The notes: a model not told the origin generated them from the letters alone. A stretch of DNA of 64,000 nucleotides from Rickettsiales bacterium (GCA_017444095.1 JAFSXM010000020.1:1-64000), one strand, 5' to 3'. Counted from the first letter of the stretch, positions 27,293 through 36,982 are shown. Program-made: numbers and translations.

Positions 27293-28804
27293 CTATTTCA
27301 TCATAGCCCTAATATCTGCCAACTCTGATGGTAACTTTTTGTCACTATCAAGCCATTTTTCCATATTTTTTAATGATGCAATAATGGTTGCATGTGTTCT
27401 ATTTAAAACTCTACCAATTTCTGGTAAATTTGCATTGTTAATGTTTCTCATAAATAAAATCGCAACATTTCTTGCTCTACAAATTTCTGCGGTTTTAATC
27501 TTAGATTGCAATGCTTCTGTTGTTGTTGAATAATATTCGGCTACTATTTTTACAATCTGTTCGTTTGATATATTTTTTTTGTTTTTTATATCATTTCCAA
27601 CATCATCTTTTAATATTTCCAATGCAAGTGTTGAATTGAGTTCAAATTTTCTTATTGACTGCACTATTGCAAGCTTTTTGATGTAATTTTTTAATTCACG
27701 AGTATTGCAATCAAGATGCAAAATTAGGTCTTTTACTATTGAAATTGGAACATTCATATTTTTTTCAGCAATGTAATTCATTGCGATATGCATTTTTAAA
27801 TCATTTTTATGATTATCAATTTTCAATGGCATTGCATTTGATAAAATTGTTTTAAATATACCATTATTTTCTATAAGGCTATTTGGTGTGGCTTTTGATG
27901 ATAGTACGACAAATCTTTTAGTTTCTATTGCCAATGCGATGATTTGTTTTAATGCTTGTAATGTGCCATTTTTTCCAATTAAATCGTCAATGTCGTCAAT
28001 AATAATAATTTCATTTGATAAAATGTTGTCTTGAAATAAAAAACTTGTTTGCCTCTGGACTGCTTCTACATAACTTCTCAAAAAATTTGATGCTTTAAAA
28101 TAAACAACTTTTCCACCTGCCGATTGATAATAATTATTTATCGCCTGTAATAAATGTGTTTTTCCAACACTGCTTTCGCCGTATAATAAAACAACTGATC
28201 CAGCTTGTATTAACTCTTTATCATTCGCACAAGCTATTGATTGGCATACTTCAAAAGCTGTCATATTGTCATCATTGCAAACAAAATTTTTGAATGTTTT
28301 TTCATGCAAATGTTCGTTAAAATATAAGACTTCATTTTTTGGTTTTTCAATAAATACAGATGTATCGTCCATTATTTGCATTATATCATTGTTGTTAAAT
28401 AGTGATGTGAGATTGCTTGAAAAAAAAGCTAAATAATTTTGAAAATCATAATTATCATTGAGTTCATTTTTATATCCATAGTTTGATAAAACTATATTTG
28501 GATTTACAAAACAAAATTTTACTGATATTTGTTTATTTTTCCAGATGTTGTTGATGATTTTATTTATTTGAAAACTATATTTTTCATTAACAATATTCGC
28601 TTCTTTACTTGTTTTACATAATATAATTAAATGTTTCTCGTTTGCCAAAAATAATACATTCTTAAATGATAGTAAATAGTTTCTAACTCCTATGTCTTTT
28701 TTTATTCTTGAATGTAGAAATAAATTAAATCGATTAACCAATTCTTGATGGTTACTGTTATGATTTTTTTGTTCGCAAATGCGAATAGTATTCTCCCTTT
28801 CCAT
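27293..28804 (-). CDS. dnaA: Chromosomal replication initiator DnaA, divergent
   Basis: A 503-residue AAA+ initiator. Domain I is at about 15-90 and a linker follows to about 160. The AAA+ domain has Walker A GESSVGKTHLL (usual G-G-x-G-L-G-K-T-H-L-L) and Walker B IIIIDDIDDL. The C-terminal DNA-binding domain has ARNVAILFMRNI and LPEIGRVLNRTHATIIASLK. In the signature, the usual G-G-R-D-H-T-T-V is N-R-T-H-A-T-I: one Gly is lost, Asp is replaced by Thr and the first Thr by Ala. These positions read the DnaA box in E. coli. The gene is alone, with no dnaN or gyrB beside it. No cluster of TTATNCACA boxes is visible nearby, so the origin is probably elsewhere or uses altered boxes. Confidence 0.9.
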   Translation of the reverse strand: MERENTIRICEQKNHNSNHQELVNRFNLFLHSRIKKDIGVRNYLLSFKNVLFLANEKHLIILCKTSKEANIVNEKYSFQINKIINNIWKNKQISVKFCFVNPNIVLSNYGYKNELNDNYDFQNYLAFFSSNLTSLFNNNDIMQIMDDTSVFIEKPKNEVLYFNEHLHEKTFKNFVCNDDNMTAFEVCQSIACANDKELIQAGSVVLLYGESSVGKTHLLQAINNYYQSAGGKVVYFKASNFLRSYVEAVQRQTSFLFQDNILSNEIIIIDDIDDLIGKNGTLQALKQIIALAIETKRFVVLSSKATPNSLIENNGIFKTILSNAMPLKIDNHKNDLKMHIAMNYIAEKNMNVPISIVKDLILHLDCNTRELKNYIKKLAIVQSIRKFELNSTLALEILKDDVGNDIKNKKNISNEQIVKIVAEYYSTTTEALQSKIKTAEICRARNVAILFMRNINNANLPEIGRVLNRTHATIIASLKNMEKWLDSDKKLPSELADIRAMMK

Positions 28805-28988
28805 TTTTTAAACTTTTAAACTATGACACCGACAAAAAAGAAAGAAGAAAATAATAAAATAACTAACAAATTAGAAAAGTTTAAAACAAACTTTGCAATT
28901 TGCCAAAAAGTCAAATGTCATTTTTTTGTAAAAGTAAAAAAATAAAAATAAATAGTTTTTTTGAAAATATTTTCTGCTATAACAGAGT

Positions 28989-30256
28989 ATGGCTGATGAG
29001 AGATTTGTTGAACAGTATGAAGAAAAAGAAAAAAAATGTAAGAGATGGAAGGATTTTATTGACATAAAAAAGTCTATTGTATTCTGTTCGGCATTGGGAG
29101 GTATACTTGGTGCATTAGTTGGTATTCCTGCCGGTGGGGCTGTATGTGGTGGTGTAATGGGCACAAATGCTCAAGATAGCCTGAAGTCTTTAGTAGATTG
29201 GCTTGTTGGCCCAAGCGAAGATGATAAAAAAAATACGAATTTTATAAACAATATGAACAAACATATTTGTCATATGTTAAAGAATATGCAGGAAAAAATA
29301 ATGAGGATGTCGATTTTGGTAAAAGCGCAGGTAATCTTCTGTCGGAGATACAGGAAGAAATAGAATCTTGTTATAATAATTATTGTAAGTTGAATAAAGA
29401 TGACATGGATATCGATAGTGGTAAAATAATTAATGAAAATATTAAACAACGGAACCAAGAACTCAAGAATTTGTCAGATCGGGATTGGTATAGCAGTATT
29501 AGTGATACATGTAAAGATGTGCTTAAGAATGTTGGCAGTTTTTTCTTAAAAACAGGCAAAGGAAAAGTAGTTAAGAGTTTCAAACAAATAGTGCCCAACA
29601 AGCATATATCCCCCAATATGGATCCAAAAGATCAGCAATTTATGTTTAATTTGTATGAAAAAATAAGACATAAGCAAGAGATAAAAATTAATTTCGTCGA
29701 TAAGTGTTCACAAGAACAAAGTGATAAAAATAGAGATACCAATTCAGACACATTATATCTGTCAAGAGAGATGTTTGAAAAAGTTTACAAAGTGTTCACT
29801 AAGACAAAATTTGAAAAAGAAAAAATGCCAACACAAACACATCTTAACCTTTTTACCCAAACATACACATTGTTATTTGGCGAAACTTGGAATACAAGTT
29901 TCCTAAAAGCTTTCAACAAACCAGATTTTTCTCGGGAAAAAGACATCTTCTCTTTGGAGGAAATACCACAGATGAAGTGGAAGGTAAAAAAAATGATGGT
30001 GAATGGAAAACTACGTTCCACGAAGAATGAAACAACATGTACCACGAAGACATTGGAATATTTTTTCGCTGACATCTCGAATTATATTCAAGACCATAGA
30101 TACCAAGGTTTAAAAGGTAACACAAAATCGACAAGAGAAAAGACTAATGCCATTATTCAGTATAATAAGATTAACAAAGAGTCAAATAATTCAAGATCAA
30201 GCATTAACACATCAATAACATCAAGAAAATCGTTAGAGGCCTCTTCTAAAAAATAG
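28989..30256 (+). CDS. Unknown gene split by frameshift at an A8 tract
   Basis: Frame 1 (from ATG 28989) codes a charged N-terminus, a glycine-zipper hydrophobic stretch (CSALGGILGALVGIPAGGAVCGG, about 36-58) and ends usefully at DD before AAAAAAAA at 29226-29233. Past the tract the sensible reading shifts to another frame (YEFYKQYEQ, LSYVKEYAGK...) and stays open to 30256. Adding one A joins them as a roughly 422-residue protein. Frame 1 alone stops at 29363 after basic nonsense; frame 2 alone has no ATG near its start. The second part is charged and helical, with a Ser/Asn/Lys tail. No family is recognised. It could be a pseudogene, a sequencing indel, or a gene rescued by slippage. Confidence 0.55.
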
Positions 30257-30324
30257 TTTTTTTGAAAAAATGTAGTGTAAATTATTTTTCTTGACAAAAA
30301 TACATAAGTTTTCAAGTATAAAGT

Positions 30325-31134
30325 GTGAGGATTATATCAAAAATAAAAAGTGTTTTTATATTGCTAATATTCATTCTATGTATTTGTGGTGTTTTGTTTA
30401 TTCGTGATGCTTTGTTCCCAGTTAAAAAACAAGTTGAAAATATTATAAAACCATTGGCTGGTGAAAAGCAGGATTTGTCTGGTACAATGCGAGAGTTGGA
30501 AAAATGCCAATCGGAATTGTTTTTTACAAAAAATGATAACGAAAAATTAAGAGTAATGCCTGATGCCAGAAGGGATATAATATCTTTGTTGTTAAATATT
30601 CGTAATATTGAAGAAAAGATTGGCAGACAAAAAGACTTATCAAATGAGTGTGTTAAGTTGTTTGCTACTGCTTATAGAGTTCCAGATATACAGGAGATTG
30701 TTGTAAAATATAAGGAGACTTTATTTAATGCAAAATGTCAAATTGCCACAGAGGATGAGATTGTTGCACTTATTGTTCCATTTGAAATTAGTGTTTTAGA
30801 TAAAAAATATGAAGATAAATCTAAAACAGAAGAGAATGGATTTATGAAGTTTGTTAATAAGGTTTTGCATAAAACTTCAAAGGCAACAAAAGAAATGAAT
30901 ATTACACACAATAGTCCACTTGAAAATTTGGTGATAAAAAAACAATATGAGAATGCTTTAAGGATGATTGAAGGGCAATACAATGAAAACTATAAAATTA
31001 AAGATAGTGATATTGATGTTGCCGTAAAACCTGAATATAAGATATTGCATGATGCACTTGAAAGTTTGTATATTATGAATAAAATGATAAGTGAGCTGTA
31101 TACAGCTATTGAGAAAAGTGAAAATTATGTTTAA
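30325..31134 (+). CDS. Unknown membrane-anchored protein (weak Mic60/mitofilin resemblance)
   Basis: A 269-residue protein with one N-terminal span (residues 9-27, FILLIFILCICGVLFI), a coiled-coil-like stretch (LSGTMRELEKCQSELFF) and a long helical remainder. The span, coiled coil and helical C-terminus (SPLENLVIKKQYENALRMIEG) recall alphaproteobacterial mitofilin (Mic60) proteins, but residues are too divergent to name it. The start is GTG. Its TAA overlaps the next gene's ATG (TAATG), so the two are translationally coupled and probably act together in the inner membrane. Confidence 0.6.
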   Translation: MRIISKIKSVFILLIFILCICGVLFIRDALFPVKKQVENIIKPLAGEKQDLSGTMRELEKCQSELFFTKNDNEKLRVMPDARRDIISLLLNIRNIEEKIGRQKDLSNECVKLFATAYRVPDIQEIVVKYKETLFNAKCQIATEDEIVALIVPFEISVLDKKYEDKSKTEENGFMKFVNKVLHKTSKATKEMNITHNSPLENLVIKKQYENALRMIEGQYNENYKIKDSDIDVAVKPEYKILHDALESLYIMNKMISELYTAIEKSENYV

Positions 31135-31643
31135 TGTGTGATTTTGCAAAAAATATGGCTTTTATAAAAAAAAACAAAGACAAAAACATAAAAAAACATT
31201 ATGATTATATAAATAAAGCTAAGTATACTATCAAAAAAACAAAGAGATTTTATAGAAAAACAATAAAAACAGCAACCTTTGGTGTCAAAAAAGTATCTTT
31301 TAGTATCGTAAAGCTCTTAATAAGATTTGGTTTATACAAAAAAATTCTTTTATTAAAGTTGGTTTTTATTATTGTTCCATTTTTGTTTTTCATTGTCGTA
31401 GACAATTTCGTCTTGGCTTTCATTATGACTATTTTTAACATTTTTATTTGTGCGGTGATTTTTTCATTAACTGATGTCAATAAAAACTTGGCTATGGTAA
31501 ATGGAGAATTTGATTATGGAAGATACAAATATTTAAAATCAGTTAAAGAAACTATTGCAATTTTATTGGCTTTTTTCACTGTTATGATGAGTACTTTTTT
31601 TGGTCATTATGTTATTGATGACATAGTTGGGGTATTTGTTTAG
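31134..31643 (+). CDS. Unknown three-span membrane protein
   Basis: A 169-residue protein with a very basic N-terminal third (KKNKDKNIKKHYDYINKAK) and three likely spans (about 73-91, 92-114 and 138-162: KLVFIIVPFLFFIVV, FIMTIFNIFICAVIFSL, IAILLAFFTVMMSTFF). By positive-inside rules the basic arm is cytoplasmic. The ATG overlaps the stop of the preceding gene by one base. No family is recognised. It converges with murC, 47 bases between stops. Confidence 0.6.
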   Translation: MCDFAKNMAFIKKNKDKNIKKHYDYINKAKYTIKKTKRFYRKTIKTATFGVKKVSFSIVKLLIRFGLYKKILLLKLVFIIVPFLFFIVVDNFVLAFIMTIFNIFICAVIFSLTDVNKNLAMVNGEFDYGRYKYLKSVKETIAILLAFFTVMMSTFFGHYVIDDIVGVFV

Positions 31644-31690
31644 TTTCCAGAACTGTGCAATCAAATTAAGTTTTTGCCATTATTGTTGTT

Positions 31691-33166
31691 TTATTTAAAT
31701 GTCTTACTTATCTCTGCAATTTCATGTGCTATTTTTGAGCTTTTACCGGCACCCATAAATACAATTAGGTCTGTTTTATTGTCATTGACTATTTTAAGAA
31801 GTTTGTTGAATAGTTCATCTATATCAAGGCTACATTTTTGTGTATTTTGATTAACCGATTTGAGTTGTTGATATACATATTCATCGTTTATTCCGTCTAT
31901 TGGTTGCTCCGATGATGCATAAATTGGCAATACAATGATATTATTAACATCTTTCATTGCTATTTTAAAAGCCTCCATTTCATCCCGTATTCTTGTGTAT
32001 CTATGAGGCTCAAACACTATTGTTATGCCACTTTTTAAGTTATTACAACTTGCATAATGCTTGGCTGAATTGATACAGGCTGAAATTTTCTGTGGATTAT
32101 GTGCATAGTCATCAACTATTAACGAGTGTTTTAACTTACCCAAGATGGTAAATCTTTTTTGTATGCCTTGAAAGTTGGAAAATAATTTTTTAACATCCCG
32201 AATGTCTTGCTTTAGCAGAACTGCAACACCAATAGATGCAAGTGTGTTTGAGACATTGTGATTGCCAAACATATTGCTTAAAAAAATGTCATTTATCTCC
32301 AATGTATTGCCGTATACACCATTGATGATGCAGTCAAATTTAATACCATTATTTGAATATCTAATATTTTTTGAATAAATGGTTGCTGTTGGATTATTTA
32401 AAGAATATGTTAAAACATTATTTTTAGTATTGTTTTTTAATACTCTGTTTGCAATATTTGTCCCAATCTCATCATCTACACAAATAATAGCACCGCTATT
32501 TTCATTTTTTGCAATGGCTTTTTCTGTAAAACTTAAAAAATAGTGTTCTAAATTTTCTTTTGTTTTATAAAAATCCATATGTTCTGGGTCTATATTTGTT
32601 ATAACCGCTATATCAGCCGGCATTTGTTCAAAAGTGCCATCACTTTCATCACTTTCTATTACAAAATATTTATTTTTGCCAACAACACAATTAGAATGAT
32701 TGTCATTTAATACACCGCCAAGTAGTATATTTGGTTGAAGTTTATATTCTTTCAGCATGTGTCCTATGATTGCCGTGGTTGTTGTTTTTCCATGACTTCC
32801 GGCGACAACTATATTAAAATAGTGTTGCATCAAAATTGCCAATAATTCACCTCGTTTAATTATTGGAAGATTTCGTTTTTTGGCCTCAATGGCTTCACAA
32901 TTAACTTTTATATCAACAGCAGATGTGTATGCAAAAATATCACAATCTTGTATATTGTTGGCATCATGACCGATGAAAACTTGAATGCCTTTATCTTTTA
33001 GCATCAATGTGTTTTTATTTTCACATTCATTGCTACCAAAAACTTCATATCCGCAGGAATTTAACAGCAAAGCAAGCCCGCTCATTCCAATGCCACCAAT
33101 TCCGCAAAAAAATATCTTTGGCTTATGTTCTCTGTTTATGATGTTAATTATTTCATCGGTTATCAT
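31691..33166 (-). CDS. murC: UDP-N-acetylmuramate--L-alanine ligase
   Basis: A 491-residue Mur ligase that adds L-Ala to UDP-MurNAc. The nucleotide-binding start is IFFCGIGGIGMSGLALLL. The ATP loop is AGSHGKTTTT, the metal-binding region is ESDESDGTF and the D-P-E-H-M-D motif follows. The C-terminal domain has DDYAHNP and FEPHRYTR. Length is normal. It stands alone rather than in a dcw cluster with murG and murB. Together with dapD, amidase, MltA and NagZ it shows that the cell makes and remodels peptidoglycan. Confidence 0.95.
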   Translation of the reverse strand: MITDEIINIINREHKPKIFFCGIGGIGMSGLALLLNSCGYEVFGSNECENKNTLMLKDKGIQVFIGHDANNIQDCDIFAYTSAVDIKVNCEAIEAKKRNLPIIKRGELLAILMQHYFNIVVAGSHGKTTTTAIIGHMLKEYKLQPNILLGGVLNDNHSNCVVGKNKYFVIESDESDGTFEQMPADIAVITNIDPEHMDFYKTKENLEHYFLSFTEKAIAKNENSGAIICVDDEIGTNIANRVLKNNTKNNVLTYSLNNPTATIYSKNIRYSNNGIKFDCIINGVYGNTLEINDIFLSNMFGNHNVSNTLASIGVAVLLKQDIRDVKKLFSNFQGIQKRFTILGKLKHSLIVDDYAHNPQKISACINSAKHYASCNNLKSGITIVFEPHRYTRIRDEMEAFKIAMKDVNNIIVLPIYASSEQPIDGINDEYVYQQLKSVNQNTQKCSLDIDELFNKLLKIVNDNKTDLIVFMGAGKSSKIAHEIAEISKTFK

Positions 33167-33344
33167 TTCAATAAAATCATTTTATTGAGAGACAATTATG
33201 TTTTTATTTTCAATATTTTTAATATTTGTTTGTTTTGTATGTAAAGTTGCATTAACATTGATAATACTTTAAAAGCAATATTTACAATTAAAACACAACA
33301 TAATTGATAATGCTTTTATTTATTAAAATAAAAACAACTTTTAA

Positions 33345-33373
33345 TTGATTTTTATATTTTTTAAGTGTAAAAT
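33345..33373 (+). promoter_or_regulatory. Candidate mucR promoter
   Basis: TTGATT at 33345-33350 and TAAAAT at 33368-33373 with a 17-base spacer, 24 bases before the mucR ATG. The 33250-33340 stretch is very AT-rich with A/T-tract repeats, the type of DNA that MucR proteins bind, so autoregulation is plausible. MurC is transcribed away from the same gap. Confidence 0.45.
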
Positions 33374-33396
33374 TCAATTGTTAGTTTAGTTATTAT

Positions 33397-33861
33397 ATGG
33401 CAAATAGAGAGAATGTTGTTAGAAAAGCGGAAAATGTTATAAATTTTCCATTGCAAAAAAGTAATTCTGTTAAAGGAGGCAACAATATTATTGATATGGT
33501 AGCCATAGAATGCTTTAAAAAGCTTGATTTTCAAGGCGATGTAGAAGAAGTTTTGGAAAAATATATGAATTTAAGAGATGAAATTTCTAAAAAAATTGGT
33601 GCTGTTAGTGTAGCGAACGAAACCATATCTCGTCCTAAATATGATGTTAATAACACTGTTTTTGATGATTACATTATTTGTCTGGAAGATGGCAAGAAGA
33701 TGCAGATGTTAAAGAGGCATCTTTTAGCTAACTATGGCATGACTTTTCAGCAATACAAAGAAAAATGGGGATTGCCGATCGATTATCCTTATGTTTGTAA
33801 AAATTACTCAAAAGTAAGGCAAGATATAGCAAAAAAAAGAAATATGAAGAGAAAAGCTTAA
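33397..33861 (+). CDS. mucR: MucR/Ros-family transcriptional regulator
   Basis: A 154-residue regulator with the zinc-finger region IICLEDGKKMQMLKRHL and the family tail FQQYKEKWGLPIDYPYVCKNYSKVR. MucR proteins silence and tune AT-rich genes in alphaproteobacteria, acting like H-NS. The finger has Cys, Asp and the first His, but the second His is replaced in LLANYG (Asn/Tyr), as in some relatives. A 60-residue N-terminal arm carries the oligomerisation region. In a genome this AT-rich the protein could have very many sites. The ending is basic (KKRNMKRKA). Confidence 0.9.
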   Translation: MANRENVVRKAENVINFPLQKSNSVKGGNNIIDMVAIECFKKLDFQGDVEEVLEKYMNLRDEISKKIGAVSVANETISRPKYDVNNTVFDDYIICLEDGKKMQMLKRHLLANYGMTFQQYKEKWGLPIDYPYVCKNYSKVRQDIAKKRNMKRKA

Positions 33862-33999
33862 ATTTCTAAACATTGATTATTTGCTTATTTTGTCATTTTA
33901 CTTGGTTTTTTATTTCAATAGATATTTTAGCATTAGATGTTGTCACAAAAAAACATCCATATTGTTAAATTCTTTTGGCTCACGGCGATAATAATGATA

Positions 34000-35874
34000 T
34001 TAAGCTGTTCTTTTCCAGATATACACTTTGATTGCAGATGGAATAATCGTAGAACAAGAATCACTATGTAAGCTACCGGTTGCCTTTGAAAAATCCATAT
34101 TCACGGTGCCATTACCATATGCAGTATATCCATTATGTTCGTATATAGAACTACTACAAGCTGGTGTTTGAAATATATTATTACTACTGTTTGATATTGC
34201 ATTGAAAAATGCTCCAGCTGCGATGCTAAAACTTGATTCAGCAATCGATGGGAGGCAGGCTGATAATAGTGTTCCGCCATTAGATGTAGCGGACCATAAA
34301 GTTCTATTTGCCTCAATCATTTGCCAAGTGCCGCATCCAAGTTTGTTTTTTACATCATCTGCACTTGCAATGTTAACAGTTATGTATATCGAACCAATTG
34401 GCCAAACGGAATCACAAGTAGCAGACCAGTTTAGTCTCATATCATCTGCAAATGTTCCATAGCGGTAAGCCGTCCATCTATGTCCTTTATAGTCAATATA
34501 TTCATAGAAGCGATATTGTGTGCTGGACGATAAAGCATTTGGTTCCTGTTGTGCCCGAATTGTTCTTATGTTTAGTTCTCCGGCTTTTGAAATAGGTAAT
34601 TGCCAATTGCCGGAAACATTGTTGTAGTTGTTGTTAATACAAGCATCTGCTGGAAATTTATATTTACCCGGAGCCCATAATGCTAAGTTTTTGCTTTTTG
34701 TATCATCATTGATTTTATTGAGTGTGTTATTTGCAACATATAAACCATTGTTTTTGGCATCATCGGAACATGCATCTATGCCAAATTCTAATTCATCAAC
34801 TCGTTGTTTGAGTTCATTTAATGCTTTAACAATTTCTTTGCTATCTGTTTTTAAACTTACATCTTTTTTTAACTGATATTGTGGTAAATTTGTAGCGGAT
34901 AACGATAAATTATCGCTATTTGTTTTATTAACGGCATTTATTGATACAAGTTCGTCTAATGTTTTATATTTAACAAGATTATCAAAATTATTACTTGAAT
35001 AACCTTGATGTATTATTCTTTCGGTTATTTGATTGCGATAATTCTCTACACAATTATTACTGGTGCTGTTAGGTGGTAATGTATTTTCTATTACATTGTT
35101 CTTGGTATCAAAATAACATTTACCAGTTTTTCCTTTTGACATAATAACATATGCAGTATTGTTTTCTGTTTCCGGAATTACACCGCCCAGTGAATTGCTG
35201 TAAATTGACAATCTTTTGATTGGCATGAATATTGATTGATACCTTGTGTCATTTGTTGTGAAATATACACTATATTTGCCATTGGCATTTTTGTTTTGAT
35301 TGTTTTGACTATATGATGTTTTTTTATAATATTTTGTTTGTCCAGCATCAGTTACAAAAGGAGTGCCATTGCTAAATGTTAATGCTGAGTGTGTTATGTA
35401 TTCAAAATTATGTCCTTGACTATCGTATGCATAGCTGTCTGGGAGACCGAGTGAACGAACAGGCACGACACCCCAAAGAACCATATTATTCGGGCAACAA
35501 TCTCTACCATTGCTTGAAACACAACTATCGATAGTGTGTCCTCCGTCGGCTAACGATGTGCTATTTCCACAAAAATAATTTTCTTTGGAGTAGTTATATG
35601 GATTGGCTTTTAATTCTTTCAAATAGTCATCATTGCCAGTGTTTATGGTTGGATTTGCAGGAAATGGCAATCTGCCATTTATAGTAAAGAATTGCTGTAA
35701 TGCTTCTTCTATTTTCTCCATTTTCTTTACATCATTTCTTACTTGCGGATTGGTTGAATGGTATGCACTTATTGTTGCACCAGCTATTGTTCCCATTACA
35801 GCAACAGTAACAGCCGACTCAACAAGGCCAAAAGAGAAAGTATTTCCAATTTTTTTTAAGCACTGAAAATTCAT
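34000..35874 (-). CDS. Pseudopilin-like N-terminus fused to tail-fibre/collar-like C-terminus
   Basis: A 624-residue protein. Residues 14-32 (SFGLVESAVTVAVMGTIAG) form a type IV pilin-type hydrophobic helix with Glu at the +5-like position after Gly. The first 180 residues have the pilin-like 'N-G-R-L-P-F-P-A' and 'G-V-V-P-V-R-S-L-G-L-P...A-Y-D' blocks and paired cysteines. A linker with a short coiled coil (about 340-365) leads to a C-terminal part like phage tail-fibre/baseplate tips: WPIGSIYITVN, CGTWQMIEANRTLW, and the final IPSAIKVYIWKRTA. No other phage or pilus assembly genes lie nearby. It is probably a surface or secreted adhesin-like protein. Confidence 0.65.
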   Translation of the reverse strand: MNFQCLKKIGNTFSFGLVESAVTVAVMGTIAGATISAYHSTNPQVRNDVKKMEKIEEALQQFFTINGRLPFPANPTINTGNDDYLKELKANPYNYSKENYFCGNSTSLADGGHTIDSCVSSNGRDCCPNNMVLWGVVPVRSLGLPDSYAYDSQGHNFEYITHSALTFSNGTPFVTDAGQTKYYKKTSYSQNNQNKNANGKYSVYFTTNDTRYQSIFMPIKRLSIYSNSLGGVIPETENNTAYVIMSKGKTGKCYFDTKNNVIENTLPPNSTSNNCVENYRNQITERIIHQGYSSNNFDNLVKYKTLDELVSINAVNKTNSDNLSLSATNLPQYQLKKDVSLKTDSKEIVKALNELKQRVDELEFGIDACSDDAKNNGLYVANNTLNKINDDTKSKNLALWAPGKYKFPADACINNNYNNVSGNWQLPISKAGELNIRTIRAQQEPNALSSSTQYRFYEYIDYKGHRWTAYRYGTFADDMRLNWSATCDSVWPIGSIYITVNIASADDVKNKLGCGTWQMIEANRTLWSATSNGGTLLSACLPSIAESSFSIAAGAFFNAISNSSNNIFQTPACSSSIYEHNGYTAYGNGTVNMDFSKATGSLHSDSCSTIIPSAIKVYIWKRTA

Positions 35875-35947
35875 AATCAGTTTAATTTCATAGGTATTTA
35901 AATAATTTGCAACTGATAGAACATTATTCTATAATAACAATTGTTGT

Positions 35948-36982
35948 ATGTCGATACGAAACACATTAAACGGAAGAACCATTACAAGATACAATGATAA
36001 CGATGTACAGAAAGCACAAAATATCATTACTGAGCAGAAAAGGCAAGTTGATAAGAAGTTGCAAGATAGGGATAACCAGTTAAAAACTTTAATAGCACAA
36101 TTGGATATTATCAACGATATTGATGGCTATGATGAAGCACGAAAAGATAATACAACAAGGATACAAAAATATCCAAAAGAAAAACTTTTGTTTTATTTTC
36201 CAAAAAAGGAAAAAAAGATATTAGCATGTTATGATGACGCTGGAAATATTAAAGATGATGATGAAAAATTGAATTTGCAATCTGTAATTAAAAATGCCAT
36301 TTTTGATGAAATGAAAACATATTATGACAATGGCTATGATATTGATTTAAAAAAGTGGAACGATGATAAATTTCACCATAAAATTGTTTTAAGCAAATCT
36401 TGCAAAGTATACAATGGCCAAATATTTGATTACCATATCGGTCAATCTGACAAAACTATAAAGGATGTAATAGGTGATTATGTAATTAAAAAAGAAATTT
36501 CATATAGCGATGACGATCTTAAACAGATATGTATTTATGCCATCAATTCCGACAACAATAGCGAGCCATTATTAACAATTAAAGGTAATGCTATCACAAT
36601 CTGTGACTGTTGGAGAGATGCAAATGGTAGTAGTCAGTATAAATGGTATCAATGTGATTGCGAAGACGAAAAAAATGTTAGTGAATTACAAATGATAGTT
36701 GCATATCTTGCACAGGCTGATTTGAAACAAATAGAAACTTTTTGTAAAAATTTAACACAAAATCTTAATAAGATTAATTTAGATTGGAGAGAAAGACGAT
36801 GTAGTTTGTTTAAGGTAGATACTAATAATATAATAAAAAGCATCTCAAATGCTATAAAAGGTAAAATTATCCAATCAAACCCACAATCACAAGGTGATAA
36901 CGTGGGAGATGTAAATAGTATAGCCAAAATAAATTTACAGACTAATGGTAGTAAAAGAAAATGCTGTTCGTGTTTATGGTAA
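35948..36982 (+). CDS. Unknown protein ending in CCSCLW
   Basis: A 344-residue protein without a signal peptide or span. An N-terminal helical stretch (QKAQNIITEQKRQVDKKLQD) precedes a folded-looking middle with Cys-containing strands (SKSCKVYNGQIFDYHIG, ITICDCWRDA, WYQCDCEDE). A helix (LQMIVAYLAQADLKQIETFCK) and a Ser/Asn/Gln linker follow, ending in the tail RKCCSCLW. The body does not match the other Cys-tail proteins by eye, but the linker-plus-cysteine ending is the same design. It sits between a divergent pilin-like gene and yidC. Confidence 0.6.
   Translation: MSIRNTLNGRTITRYNDNDVQKAQNIITEQKRQVDKKLQDRDNQLKTLIAQLDIINDIDGYDEARKDNTTRIQKYPKEKLLFYFPKKEKKILACYDDAGNIKDDDEKLNLQSVIKNAIFDEMKTYYDNGYDIDLKKWNDDKFHHKIVLSKSCKVYNGQIFDYHIGQSDKTIKDVIGDYVIKKEISYSDDDLKQICIYAINSDNNSEPLLTIKGNAITICDCWRDANGSSQYKWYQCDCEDEKNVSELQMIVAYLAQADLKQIETFCKNLTQNLNKINLDWRERRCSLFKVDTNNIIKSISNAIKGKIIQSNPQSQGDNVGDVNSIAKINLQTNGSKRKCCSCLW

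Noticed and set aside
28871-29164. Minus-strand ORF opposite the A8 gene
   Set aside because: Low-complexity Pro/Phe-rich reading antisense to a better supported coding frame.
34000-35874. Prophage remnant
   Set aside because: Only one tail-fibre-like C-terminus is seen; no integrase, terminase, capsid or lysis genes lie nearby, and the N-terminus is pilin-like.
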